From positions 1 through 35,939 of the forward strand of contig NZ_VZOV01000035.1 in the NCBI RefSeq assembly GCF_008801915.1: a stretch of 35,939 nucleotides of DNA, written 5' to 3'. Made by a program: the position numbers and the translations under genes. The notes under the pieces are model-generated. The model worked only from the letters and a program-made list of their open reading frames with translations, was not told where the DNA came from and did no database searches. The stretch's first letter is position 1, and every line of letters begins with the position of its first letter. This stretch comes from Cupriavidus gilardii. Lineage in GTDB: Bacteria; Pseudomonadota; Gammaproteobacteria; Burkholderiales; Burkholderiaceae. Below, piece by piece: positions 24,164 to 32,581 of this stretch.

Positions 24164-25291
24164 ATGCAAGCAACGCAATTGACTCTCTTCACCCCGACCA
24201 CGGTCGGCCCCTACGATCTGCAGCACCGCGTCGTGCTCGCTCCCCTCACGCGGATGCGGGCCGACCTCAATAACGTGCCTACGGATCTGATGGTGGAGTA
24301 CTACGCGCAGCGTGCGACCCAAGGTGGCTTGCTGATCGCGGAGGCAACCGCCGTGTCGCCGCTCGGCATCGCCTATGCCGACGGGCCCGGCATCTTCAAC
24401 GAGGCGCAGGCGGCGGGATGGAGGCGCGTCACCGATGCGGTGCACGCCAAGGGCGCGCGGATCTTCCTGCAGCTATGGCATGCGGGACGACAAGCGCATC
24501 CCGCCAACATCGGCGGGGAAACGCCGATCGCGCCTTCCGCGATTCGGGCCCTCGAACATGCGGCCATTCGCGATGCGCTGGGAAATATCGTCGAGGCCGA
24601 GCAGGTCATGCCGCGCGCGCTCGCCATCGACGAGATTCCGGCAGTGGTGGAGGAATTCCGGCGCGGCGCGGAACTCGCGAAGGCGGCCGGTTTTGATGGG
24701 GTGGAGCTGCATGCGGCGAACGGATATCTGTTGGACCAGTTTCTGCTCGATGGCTCGAACCGCCGGACCGACGCCTACGGCGGGCCGGTGGAGAACCGCG
24801 CGCGCCTTCTGTTCGAGGTGCTGGATGCCGTCCGTTCGGTCTGGGGGGATGGGCGCGTGGCGGTGCGGCTGTCGCCCAGCGGCACCTACGGCACGATGTC
24901 GGACCGCGACCCACATGGCACCTTCGGCTATGTCGCCACACGCCTGAACAGCTACGCGTTGGCGTATCTGCATCTGGTCGAGCCGCGTGTGCGGGGCAAC
25001 GAGGACACCGTCGCCCAAGATACCGACGTATCGGCGCGCCATCTGCGCCCGCTGTACCACGGCACCATCATTGCGGCCGGTGGATTCACTGGCGACAGTG
25101 CCGAACTGATGCTCCGCAACGGGACGGCCGACCTGATCGCCTTTGGCCGGACCTTTATCGCCAATCCCGACCTGCCAGAACGCCTGCGCATCGGCGCGCC
25201 ACTGAATTCCTATGACCGTGCGACGTTCTATGGGGGCGATGCGCGTGGCTATACCGACTACGCCTTTCTTGGCGACATGATCCCAGCGTGA
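24164..25291 (+). CDS. Old-yellow-enzyme family ene-reductase
   Basis: FMN-dependent alkene reductase (NemA/OYE class), 375 residues, NAD(P)H-dependent reduction of activated C=C bonds, quinones, nitroesters and maleimides. Seen: RVVLAPLTRMRA (22-33), the substrate loop, QLWHAGRQ (103-110), the catalytic pair His183/Asn186 in ELHAANGYLLDQFLLD, NRRTDAYGG, RLSPSGTYG and the FMN-phosphate region IAAGGFTG, then LIAFGRTFIANPDLPERL. Length and motifs match NemA-type enzymes, which are commonly controlled by electrophile-sensing repressors; HxlR is the candidate here. Confidence 0.93.
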   Translation: MQATQLTLFTPTTVGPYDLQHRVVLAPLTRMRADLNNVPTDLMVEYYAQRATQGGLLIAEATAVSPLGIAYADGPGIFNEAQAAGWRRVTDAVHAKGARIFLQLWHAGRQAHPANIGGETPIAPSAIRALEHAAIRDALGNIVEAEQVMPRALAIDEIPAVVEEFRRGAELAKAAGFDGVELHAANGYLLDQFLLDGSNRRTDAYGGPVENRARLLFEVLDAVRSVWGDGRVAVRLSPSGTYGTMSDRDPHGTFGYVATRLNSYALAYLHLVEPRVRGNEDTVAQDTDVSARHLRPLYHGTIIAAGGFTGDSAELMLRNGTADLIAFGRTFIANPDLPERLRIGAPLNSYDRATFYGGDARGYTDYAFLGDMIPA

Positions 25292-25323
25292 TGAGGGGAT
25301 CGACAAAGGCTAAAGGTGAAGCC

Positions 25324-26073
25324 ATGGGAAAACTCGAAAACAGAACGGCCGTCATTACTGGCGGCAACAGCGGAATCGGGCTCGCAACAGCCAGGCGTTT
25401 CGCCAAGGAAGGAGCCTATGTTTATATCGTCGGGCGCCGGCAATCGGAACTCGACAAGGCGGTCCGTGAAACTGACGGCCGTGTTCGCGCGGTGCGGGCC
25501 GATGTGTCGAGCCCGGCGGATCTCGACCGCCTGTTTGCCATCGTCGAACGCGAGCGAGGCGGGCTCGATGTGCTGTTCGCTAACGCCGGCGCAATCCACC
25601 AGCGAGCACTCGAAGCCATCACGCCGGAGCACTTCGATCAGACCTTCGGCGTCAACGTCAAGGGCCTGATCTTCACGGTGCAGCGAGCCCTGCCGCTGAT
25701 GCGGACCGGTGGCAGCGTCATCCTGACCGGCTCTGTCGCCGGTGTGAAGGGCCTGCCAGCGCATGACGTCTACAGCGCGGCGAAGGCGGCCGTGCGCTCC
25801 CTTGCACGTACCTGGACGATGGAGTGGAAGGGCCGGGGCCTTCGCGTCAACGTGATCAGCCCCGGTGCCATCGATACGCCGATCATCGATAGCCAGGCTC
25901 GGACCAAACAGGAGGGCGACGCGCTGCGCGCCGCGTTTGCGGCCGCGACGCCGTTGGGGCGAATCGGTCGACCGGACGAGATCGCGGCGGCGGCGCTGTT
26001 CCTGGCTTCGGATGACAGCAGCTTTGTTGCCGGTATCGACCTGTTCGTCGATGGCGGCCTCGCCCAGGTCTGA
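25324..26073 (+). CDS. Short-chain dehydrogenase/reductase
   Basis: Classical SDR of 249 residues: TGGNSGIG (12-19), YIVGRRQSELD after beta-2 (NADPH-type Arg pair), NAGAI (87-91), Ser137 in LTGSVAG, YSAAK (150-154), and SPGAIDTPI; the C-terminus has GRPDEIAAAALFLASDDSSF and FVDGGLAQV. Start 25324 is chosen by motif and a weak AAGGTGAAG site. It follows the ene-reductase by 32 bases, likely on one transcript. Confidence 0.9.
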   Translation: MGKLENRTAVITGGNSGIGLATARRFAKEGAYVYIVGRRQSELDKAVRETDGRVRAVRADVSSPADLDRLFAIVERERGGLDVLFANAGAIHQRALEAITPEHFDQTFGVNVKGLIFTVQRALPLMRTGGSVILTGSVAGVKGLPAHDVYSAAKAAVRSLARTWTMEWKGRGLRVNVISPGAIDTPIIDSQARTKQEGDALRAAFAAATPLGRIGRPDEIAAAALFLASDDSSFVAGIDLFVDGGLAQV

Positions 26074-26164
26074 ACGGAATGACTGCTATTCCTGGCGGCC
26101 GCCTACCGCGCCCGCTCGTCCTATCCCACTATGGCCAATACCCACTCTCGATTGGAGAACAGAC

Positions 26165-26842
26165 ATGTCACTGCAGGAAAAACTCGATGCATTCAAGGCG
26201 GACTTCCGCGCGGGTAAGCCGCCGTACAACGCGCCCCCCGAGATCCATCCCATCATGGAACGAGCGACCGCCGAGCTGATCGCCAGTGGCCAGGCCGCAC
26301 GTGCAGTCAAGGCCAGCGACCGCGCGCCGGAATTTCGTCTGCGCGATCAGGACGGCAACGCGGTATCGTCGGCCGAGCTACTGGAAAATGGGCCGCTCGT
26401 GGTCACCTTCTATCGGGGCGTCTGGTGCCCCTACTGCAATATCGAACTGCAGGCGATCAACGAGGTGCTTCCCCAACTCGAGGCACTCGGCGCCAGCGTC
26501 GTGGCAATTTCTCCGCAGACGGCAGTCAATAGCCGAAAGTCGGTGCGGACCAATTCGCTCGGATTCCCGGTACTGAGCGACACCAATAACGAAGTCGCGG
26601 CTGCATTTGGCCTGCGTTTCAAGCTGCCCGACTATCTGGTCGATCTGTACAAGAAACTGAAGAACGATCTGCCGGCCTTCAACGGTGATCCAAGCTGGAC
26701 TCTGCCGATGCCAGCGCGCTATGTCATTGGTTCCGACGGCGTCGTACTGTACTCGGAGGTCAACCCGGACTACACCCATCGCCCCGATCCTTCCGACATG
26801 TTTTCGGTATTGCAGAGGGCAGCGCCGGCGCAATCGGCTTGA
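26165..26842 (+). CDS. Peroxiredoxin-like AhpC/TSA family protein
   Basis: Thioredoxin-fold peroxidase-like protein of 225 residues. The N-terminal 45 residues are helical and charged. The thioredoxin core follows: APEFRLRDQDGNAV (54-67) and FYRGVWCPYCNIEL with Cys88 and Cys91. A CxxC at this place (WCPYC) rather than the PxxxTxxC motif of true peroxiredoxins marks the 'peroxiredoxin-like' group. GGAG precedes the ATG; the long open frame from 25865 is a shadow. Last gene of the HxlR cluster, suggesting reduction of peroxides or disulfides formed under electrophile stress. Confidence 0.88.
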   Translation: MSLQEKLDAFKADFRAGKPPYNAPPEIHPIMERATAELIASGQAARAVKASDRAPEFRLRDQDGNAVSSAELLENGPLVVTFYRGVWCPYCNIELQAINEVLPQLEALGASVVAISPQTAVNSRKSVRTNSLGFPVLSDTNNEVAAAFGLRFKLPDYLVDLYKKLKNDLPAFNGDPSWTLPMPARYVIGSDGVVLYSEVNPDYTHRPDPSDMFSVLQRAAPAQSA

Positions 26843-27053
26843 TCGCCTTCCACCGGTGGTGTAGCCCCATATCGGTTCAGTGGGAAACTGCGGGGCGACG
26901 ACGGGGACGATGACATCGCCCCGCCACCGGGGGAGCGCTGGTTCAGTTGAGAGCCCACAAGCTGTCAATAGTCCCAAAAAAACGGCATCCACCGAAACAG
27001 AATCGCGCGCATTTTTTGGATGTCTGCCGTTAGCCGAGCACGGCGATTACGCG

Positions 27054-27090
27054 AAAAAAAGCCCTGCTGAACCATCGTCCAGCAGGGCTT
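27054..27090 (-). terminator. Rho-independent terminator for the amidohydrolase gene
   Basis: AAGCCCTGCTG (27059-27069), 10-base loop, CAGCAGGGCTT (27080-27090), a perfect 11-bp stem. On the minus strand it is followed by seven T (A-run 27054-27060). It is 29 bases after the stop of the minus-strand gene. The same hairpin could also act weakly for the plus-strand peroxiredoxin-like operon. Confidence 0.9.
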
Positions 27091-27118
27091 CTTATTGGCG
27101 AGATTGCGATCTAGTCGA

Positions 27119-28798
27119 TCAGCGTTGCGCCGATTGATTGCCCTTCGTGTACACCCGTTCACCGGCCACCCAGGTCTCCAGCACCTGAATCTTCCAGATG
27201 TCCGGCGGTGCGACCTTGAACAGGTCGCGGTCCACCAGGATGAAGTCGGCCCACTTGCCTTTCTCTAGCGAGCCCAGCGTCTTTTCCTGATGCTGCGCGT
27301 AGGCGGCATCGAGGGTGAACGCGCGGAATGCCTGCGGCAGCGTCATCGCTTCCTCGGGATGCCAGCCGTTGATCGGGCGGCCTTCATGGTCAGTGCGCGT
27401 GACCGCGGCGTGCAGACCGTAGAACGGGTTGGCCGATTCGACCGGGAAATCCGAGCCGCCCGCGATCACGGTGCCTTGCTTCAGGAAGGTCTGCCAGGCG
27501 TAGGCGCCCTTGATGCGCTCCTTGCCGATGCGGTCTTCCGCCATGTTCATGTCGCTGGTCGCGTGCGTGGGCTGCATCGACGCAATCAGGTTCAGCTTCT
27601 TGAAGCGCGGGATATCGGGCAGCGATACGACTTGCGCATGCTCGATCCGGTTGCGCAGGTCGCGGCCGCCGACGTCCTTGTAAGCGACTTCCATCGCGTC
27701 GAGCACTTGGTGGTTGGTCTTGTCGCCGATCGCATGCACATTGACCTGATAACCGGCCTTCAGCGCCGTCTTCACGTTGGCCTGCATCACGGCATCGCTC
27801 ATGAACAGCAGGCCGCTATGCGCGTGATCGTCGGTGTAGGGCTCCATCAGCGCGGCGCCACGGCTGCCGAGCGCGCCGTCGCCGTAGAGCTTGACGGCGC
27901 GCAGATCGTAGCGGTCGTTGCCGTAACCGATCAGCGGACCCTTGGCGGACAGCGTCTTGAAGTCATCGCCAGTGTCGCGAATCATCCCGTAGATGCGCGT
28001 GGTCAGCTTGCCCTGGTCGGCGAATTCGCGATAGATGCGGTCGTCGGCGACGGTCACGCCGGCATCGCCCACGGAGGTCAGACCCAGCGCGTTCAGGTGC
28101 GCGACGGCCGCGGCCAGCGCGGCGCGGCGATCGTCGTCGGAGTAGGGCGGAATCACGTTGTTGACCAGCGCCATCGCCTTGTCGATCAGCACGCCGGTCG
28201 GATTGCCGTTCGCATCGCGTTCGATACGGCCGCCGGCCGGGTCCTTGGTATCGCGGGTGATGCCGGCCGCCTGCAGCGCCTTGGTGTTCAGCCAGGCAGC
28301 GTGGCCATCGACCCGCACCAGGCGCACCGGACGGTCCGATACCGCGGCATCGAGCTCGGCTGCAGTCGGGAAGCGGCCGAGCTTCCAGTTCACTTGATTC
28401 CAGCCATAACCCAGCAGCCACTGACGCTGCGGGTTCTTCTGCGCATAGTCGCGGATCTGGCCTTGCGCTTCCTGCAGGCTTTTCGTTCCCGACAGCGAAA
28501 TCTCGGTCGTCTTGAAGCCCAGCCGGAACACGTGGCCGTGCGCGTCGATCAGGCCCGGCAGCAGCGTCTTGCCCTGGCCGTCGATGCGCTTGGCATCGGG
28601 ATATTTCGCGCGCAGCGCGGCGGCGTCGCCGGTCTCCAGTACCTTGCCCTGGTCGAACACCAGACCGCTGAAGCTGGCGATCTTGTCGTTCTGCAGCGTG
28701 TAGCCCTGTACGGACTCGACCAGCGTGGGAGCGGCGTGCGCATGCACCGCCGCCATGGCGGCCAGTGCGAGCAGACTCGTGCGGATGGACTTCTTCAA
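27119..28798 (-). CDS. Exported YtcJ-type amidohydrolase
   Basis: Metal-dependent hydrolase of the amidohydrolase 3 / YtcJ group, 559 residues. A Sec signal peptide (MKKSIRTSLLALAAMAAVHA, cleavage near AHA|AP) sends it to the periplasm. LPGLIDAHGHVF (80-91) gives the first metal His pair (87, 89); VNVHAIGD, NRIEHAQVVS and GGSDFPVE supply the remaining metal/catalytic His and Asp. The C-terminal part has the typical LGSLEKGKWADFILVDRDLF. Substrate unknown. It lies alone with its own terminator, divergent from the VWA gene by 240 bases. Confidence 0.9.
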   Translation of the reverse strand: MKKSIRTSLLALAAMAAVHAHAAPTLVESVQGYTLQNDKIASFSGLVFDQGKVLETGDAAALRAKYPDAKRIDGQGKTLLPGLIDAHGHVFRLGFKTTEISLSGTKSLQEAQGQIRDYAQKNPQRQWLLGYGWNQVNWKLGRFPTAAELDAAVSDRPVRLVRVDGHAAWLNTKALQAAGITRDTKDPAGGRIERDANGNPTGVLIDKAMALVNNVIPPYSDDDRRAALAAAVAHLNALGLTSVGDAGVTVADDRIYREFADQGKLTTRIYGMIRDTGDDFKTLSAKGPLIGYGNDRYDLRAVKLYGDGALGSRGAALMEPYTDDHAHSGLLFMSDAVMQANVKTALKAGYQVNVHAIGDKTNHQVLDAMEVAYKDVGGRDLRNRIEHAQVVSLPDIPRFKKLNLIASMQPTHATSDMNMAEDRIGKERIKGAYAWQTFLKQGTVIAGGSDFPVESANPFYGLHAAVTRTDHEGRPINGWHPEEAMTLPQAFRAFTLDAAYAQHQEKTLGSLEKGKWADFILVDRDLFKVAPPDIWKIQVLETWVAGERVYTKGNQSAQR

Positions 28799-29038
28799 GA
28801 TGACTCCTTGTTGTTGTGCTGTGTTTTCTTATGGTGCTGCCGATGACGCCCGGGGCGGCGCCGATTCGCGGCATAGCGCCGCGAGTCATGGACGGGCGGT
28901 GGTCTGCCTTCTGCTCGCCCGCATGACGGGCGGCATCATAAGAGAAAACAGGGGTGCGGGAAAGGCCAAGGGAATGCCCGACCGGGAAACGCAGTACCAT
29001 CGCCATATCACGTGCCAAGGAGTGCCAAGGAGCGGGGC
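28799..29038. other. Divergent intergenic region
   Basis: Between the amidohydrolase and VWA starts; no gene seen. A direct repeat GTGCCAAGGA occurs twice (29012-29021 and 29022-29031 region), the second copy forming the ribosome site AAGGAG of the VWA gene. No clear operator was recognised. Confidence 0.4.
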
Positions 29039-30103
29039 ATGCAGTTTCTCTGGCCACAAATGCTCTGGCTGCTGCTGGGTCTTCCGCTGCTGGTAGCCGC
29101 CTACCTGTACCTGATTGCGCGGCGCAAAAAAGCCGCGCTGCTGTATTCCAGTGTTGCGCTGCCGCGCGCCGTGCTCGGTCGCAGGCAACGATTGCGCCGC
29201 CACATCCCGCCATTCCTCGTGTTGCTGGGGCTGGGCGTGGCCCTGCTGGCCTGCGCTCGTCCTACCGCGACCGTGACGCTGCCTTCCGACACCGTCACGG
29301 TGGTACTCGCGATGGATACCTCTCGCAGCATGGCGGCGGCCGACGTGGCACCTACCCGAATCGCCGCCGCGCAGCACGCCGCCCGCGACTTCATCATCGG
29401 TTTGCCGGCCAGCGTGCGTCTGGGCATCGTGTCCTTTGCCGCCACGGCGACCGTCGTGCTTTCCCCCACCGACAGCCGGCAGGACATGCTCGATGCGATC
29501 GACCGCTTTCAACTGCAACACGGCACGGCCACCGGCAGCGGACTGATCCAGGCGCTGGCGGTGCTGCTGCCCAACGATGGCATCGACCTCGAAGCGATCA
29601 TCTTCGGCGGCGAGTCGCTTGCACCCGGATCCGGCGGCAGATCGCTGTCGGAAGCCGCCGCGGCAGAGGCCGTCCGCAAGCGCGAACAGGAACAGCCTTC
29701 AGCGAGCCCCGGTTCCTATCGGCACGGCGCGATCATCCTGCTCAGCGACGGCCGCCGCACCACTGGCCCCGACCCGATCGATGCGGCCCGGATGGCCGCG
29801 CAGCGGGGCGTCCGGGTCTATACCGTGGGCTTTGGTACGCCGCTGGAAGAGGGGGCGCCGGTGCCGGGTCTTTCTTCGCCGGTGCAACTGGATGAGGCTA
29901 CGTTGCGGCAGGTCGCGATGTTGACCGATGGGGAGTACTTTCAGGCGAGCTCGGCTGCTGATTTGACGCAGGTTTATCGGAGGTTGAGTAGTCGGTTGGC
30001 GCTCGAGCGGAAGGAGGTTGAGGTTGGTGCGTTGTTGGCGGCGGGGGCGGTGGTGTTGCTGATCTTGGCTTGTGGGTTGTCGGTGGTTTGGTTTCGGCGG
30101 TGA
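29039..30103 (+). CDS. BatA-like von Willebrand factor A membrane protein
   Basis: Integral membrane protein of 354 residues with a VWA domain on the periplasmic or cytoplasmic loop. Two N-terminal membrane segments (about 8-26 and 57-73), then the VWA domain (about 84-315) with an intact MIDAS DTSRS (93-97), and one C-terminal segment (about 328-350). Domain order matches BatA-like proteins of aerotolerance/MoxR operons. No MoxR ATPase, DUF58, BatB or TPR partner is adjacent, so it is an orphan. The start 29039 follows AAGGAG; a GTG at 29012 is an alternative. The last 100 bases of the gene are very G-rich on the coding strand. Confidence 0.85.
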   Translation: MQFLWPQMLWLLLGLPLLVAAYLYLIARRKKAALLYSSVALPRAVLGRRQRLRRHIPPFLVLLGLGVALLACARPTATVTLPSDTVTVVLAMDTSRSMAAADVAPTRIAAAQHAARDFIIGLPASVRLGIVSFAATATVVLSPTDSRQDMLDAIDRFQLQHGTATGSGLIQALAVLLPNDGIDLEAIIFGGESLAPGSGGRSLSEAAAAEAVRKREQEQPSASPGSYRHGAIILLSDGRRTTGPDPIDAARMAAQRGVRVYTVGFGTPLEEGAPVPGLSSPVQLDEATLRQVAMLTDGEYFQASSAADLTQVYRRLSSRLALERKEVEVGALLAAGAVVLLILACGLSVVWFRR

Positions 30104-30180
30104 GGTGCGCACGAGCCGGTTGCCGGGGCAATTTGAGTTTATTCTTGAGCCTCATCCGCTAACACGCCGTCGCCGAGATC

Positions 30181-31236
30181 ATGCGAAAACCGTGGCGAAC
30201 CCTGGCACTGGCCTTGCCTGTCTTCATCGCGCTCGTCTTTATCAACAACACGACCCTGTTGGCAACGGGAGGTGAGGATCGTCCAACGCTCCTTGCCCAC
30301 CGTGGCATCTCTCAACAATTCGACCGTACCGACCTGCGCAACGACACTTGCACCGCAACGCGCATCCTGCAGCCGACCCACGAATTTCTTGAGAACACTA
30401 TCTCGTCCATGCGGGCCAGTTTCGCTGCGGGAGCCGATGTGGTCGAGCTCGACATTCATCCCACCACCGACGGCCATTTCGCCATCTTTCATGACTGGAC
30501 GCTGGATTGCCGCACCGATGGGCACGGCGTAACGCGCGAACATTCCATGGCGCAGTTAAAGCGTCTGGACATTGGCTACGGCTACACAGCGGACGGTGGA
30601 ATGACATTTCCTTTTCGCGGCAAGGGCGTCGGTCAAATGCCGTCATTGAGCGAAGTCCTTGCCACCTTTCCCGGCCGGCGCTTTCTCATCAATATCAAAA
30701 GCAATGACCCAGCCGAGGGCCATCGCCTCGCTAGCTTCTTGCGGAGCCTTCCCGCCGAGCAGGCCGCGCACCTGATGGTCTATGGCGGCGACAGGCCCAT
30801 CGCCACGCTGAAATCCGACTTGCCCGCCGTACCGGCCATGTCCCGGGAATCCCTGAAGACCTGCCTGATTTCGTATATCGGCTATGGCTGGACGGGGCTC
30901 GTACCAAAAGCCTGCAGAAACAGCGTGATTTTCGTGCCGATCAACGTGGCGCCGTGGCTATGGGGATGGCCGGGACGATTCCTTATGCGAATGCGCGATG
31001 CCGGTAGCCACGTATTCGTCATCGGCCCTTATCACGGCGGCGCCTTCTCCGCAGGCATCGATACGTCGCAGGATGTCGGCCGCCTGCCGCCTGGGTACTC
31101 CGGCGGCGTGATGACCAATGAAATCGAAGCGATCGCTCCCTTGCTGAAGGAACCGTCGGCACGCAAGGCCGAGACATCGGGAACGATGCCCGCCCCTTGC
31201 CACATGACTAGGTCGGAGAAGAACGTATGCGGATAG
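30181..31236 (+). CDS. Glycerophosphodiester phosphodiesterase-like exported protein
   Basis: GDPD-family TIM-barrel protein of 351 residues. The N-terminal hydrophobic segment (7-24, TLALALPVFIALVFINN) is a signal peptide or anchor. Active-site positions: LLAHRG (His40), EFLENT, ADVVELDIHPTTDG (Glu89, Asp91), FHDWTLDCRTDG (His104). All are conserved, so hydrolysis of glycerophosphodiesters or a related phosphodiester is expected outside the cytoplasm. The middle (200-260) has an unusual Trp-rich stretch (IGYGWTGLVPKAC, APWLWGWPGRF). Its 3' end overlaps the GNAT start by 10 bases. No phospholipase or Ugp transport genes are near. Confidence 0.85.
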   Translation: MRKPWRTLALALPVFIALVFINNTTLLATGGEDRPTLLAHRGISQQFDRTDLRNDTCTATRILQPTHEFLENTISSMRASFAAGADVVELDIHPTTDGHFAIFHDWTLDCRTDGHGVTREHSMAQLKRLDIGYGYTADGGMTFPFRGKGVGQMPSLSEVLATFPGRRFLINIKSNDPAEGHRLASFLRSLPAEQAAHLMVYGGDRPIATLKSDLPAVPAMSRESLKTCLISYIGYGWTGLVPKACRNSVIFVPINVAPWLWGWPGRFLMRMRDAGSHVFVIGPYHGGAFSAGIDTSQDVGRLPPGYSGGVMTNEIEAIAPLLKEPSARKAETSGTMPAPCHMTRSEKNVCG

Positions 31237-31751
31237 AGCGCGTCGACAGAATCGCGCCAGAGGCGTTGGCGGCGGAAGACTTTTCCTTCGACATCGAGTA
31301 CGAGGCGGTCGCCCCATTTGATGGCCCGGGCATGCCGAATGTCGTGCCAGTCGAACCACGGACGAAGGCCTACGGTCTCGATGAATCGTTATCCGAACCG
31401 GGCTCCGATTCAAGTCGCCTGCTGCTCGCGGCGAAGGATGGATTGCATCTTGCAGGCTATTTGCTGGCCACCCAAGGGTGGAATGGCTGCGCGAGCATTG
31501 ACGACATTGCCATATCACGCCGTTACCGTCGCAGCGGCCTCGGCAAACGTCTTATGGACGAAGCCGTGGCGTGGGCGGCGGCTTTGAACCTCAGGGCGAT
31601 CCGACTTGAAACGCAATCGTCCAACGTGTCAGCTTGCCGCTTCTATGCACGCTACGGCTTTGTGCTGGGTGGGTATGACCGCTATCTGTACAGCCAGCTA
31701 GACGAGAATGTCAGGAAGGACGTCGCACTGTACTGGTATCTGTTCCTGTAG
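31227..31751 (+). CDS. GNAT-family N-acetyltransferase
   Basis: Acetyl-CoA-dependent N-acetyltransferase of 174 residues. Motif A is visible as DDIAISRRYRRSGLGKRLMD (acetyl-CoA pyrophosphate loop RRSGLGK) and motif B as NVSACRFYARYGFVLGGYDRYLY. The N-terminal half (1-85) is less conserved and contains ESGSDSSRLLLAAKDG. The start overlaps the GDPD gene, so coupling is likely, though a functional link is not apparent. It is similar in shape to streptothricin-type acetyltransferases, but I do not claim that substrate. Confidence 0.82.
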   Translation: MRIERVDRIAPEALAAEDFSFDIEYEAVAPFDGPGMPNVVPVEPRTKAYGLDESLSEPGSDSSRLLLAAKDGLHLAGYLLATQGWNGCASIDDIAISRRYRRSGLGKRLMDEAVAWAAALNLRAIRLETQSSNVSACRFYARYGFVLGGYDRYLYSQLDENVRKDVALYWYLFL

Positions 31752-31832
31752 CTCGCGCACTTGGCGTATCGCCGACGCGAATGCCCGGTCGTAGCCGCAT
31801 ATGGGCCGCGCCCGTATTGCGGAAATGGTCTT

Positions 31833-32237
31833 CTATCGCGGGTCGAAACTTAGTTCAAGCCGTGTGCCACCCGGTTCCATCACCATCGCATGCCACTTGG
31901 GACCCTTGCCGGACAGCTCCGGCGCAAACTCGACCTGGACACCGGGAAAAGCCCGGACCCGTTCAAAAAGCCTATCGAGTGATGACCGATCCGGAACCTT
32001 CAATGCAAGGTGATGAAGGCCGACGGTGTTCTTGCGATCGAAGGCCGCGAACGCCGTCGTATCCGCGACTTGCCACAGCGTGATCTTCGCTGTCCCGTCC
32101 GTTACGTACGCCGCGGGATAGGCAGGGTTGCTGCCGAAGATCCGCCACCCCAGGCATTCCGTAAAGAAGCGCGTCGACGCTTCGAGGTTTGCGACGGTAA
32201 GGCCAATGTGGTCGATGCCGAGAGTCGCGGCAGTCAT
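31833..32237 (-). CDS. VOC-superfamily (glyoxalase/bleomycin-resistance-like) protein
   Basis: Small VOC protein of 134 residues with two beta-alpha-beta-beta-beta modules: GIDHIGLTVANLEASTRFFT (His9 area) and GLHHLALKVPDRSSLDRLFE, ending HAMVMEPGGTRLELSF with the Glu that commonly binds metal. Start 32237 follows GGAGG. It is convergent with the GNAT gene and divergent from the ParD-like gene. Function is unassigned; similar proteins detoxify methylglyoxal or act on small substrates. Confidence 0.82.
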   Translation of the reverse strand: MTAATLGIDHIGLTVANLEASTRFFTECLGWRIFGSNPAYPAAYVTDGTAKITLWQVADTTAFAAFDRKNTVGLHHLALKVPDRSSLDRLFERVRAFPGVQVEFAPELSGKGPKWHAMVMEPGGTRLELSFDPR

Positions 32238-32325
32238 CGTGTCTACCTCCATTCTTTGTGTTGTTTGGCGGAGATTGTGGCACGGCCGCATGGGGCGACA
32301 GGCGAATCCACTTGCTTTGTCAACG

Positions 32326-32361
32326 GCATATGCATATGATCCATATACGTTTCATATATGG
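32326..32361. promoter_or_regulatory. Palindromic operator ahead of the ParD-like/MetAP pair
   Basis: GCATATGC (32326-32333), with CATATG repeated at 32327-32332 and 32333-32338, is followed by CCATATA (32341-32347), seven bases, TATATGG (32355-32361). The last dyad ends 7 bases before the ParD-like ATG at 32369, so it covers the leader or start region. The site is very AT-rich against its GC-rich surroundings. Autoregulation by the ribbon-helix-helix protein is plausible. Confidence 0.55.
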
Positions 32362-32368
32362 CATCGAA

Positions 32369-32581
32369 ATGGGCATAGTAAATATCGACGACGATCTGCA
32401 CGATCAAATACGCAAGGCGAGCGCCGTGTCGTGCCGGTCGATCAATGCGCAGGCGGCCTTCTGGATCAAGATCGGCATGCTGTGCGAAATGAATCCGACG
32501 CAGAGCTTCAATGAGATCGTGGCGACGGAATTGCGGGCGGCCGGCGTGGCGCCGCAAGGCATCAAGGTCGCGTCGACATGA
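32369..32581 (+). CDS. ParD-like ribbon-helix-helix protein
   Basis: Small protein of 70 residues resembling the ParD-like antitoxin family (a ribbon-helix-helix fold). The N-terminal strand GIVNIDDDLHDQIRKASAV is followed by the helix-turn-helix-like SINAQAAFWIKIGMLCEMNP and an extended tail (FNEIVATELRAAGVAPQGIK). No ParE/RelE toxin gene lies downstream; instead its stop codon overlaps the start of a methionine aminopeptidase gene (ATGA at 32578-32581). It probably binds the palindromes just upstream. The start has no strong ribosome site, as expected if repression and translation are linked. Family assignment is from recalled similarity. Confidence 0.7.
   Translation: MGIVNIDDDLHDQIRKASAVSCRSINAQAAFWIKIGMLCEMNPTQSFNEIVATELRAAGVAPQGIKVAST

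Noticed and set aside
26860..27050. Possible CRISPR-like or repeat region before the terminator
   Set aside because: No regularly spaced repeats; only A/T runs and an intergenic stretch.
27290..28846. 518-codon plus-strand open frame opposite the amidohydrolase
   Set aside because: Antisense shadow; the minus strand has a signal peptide, metal motifs and a terminator.
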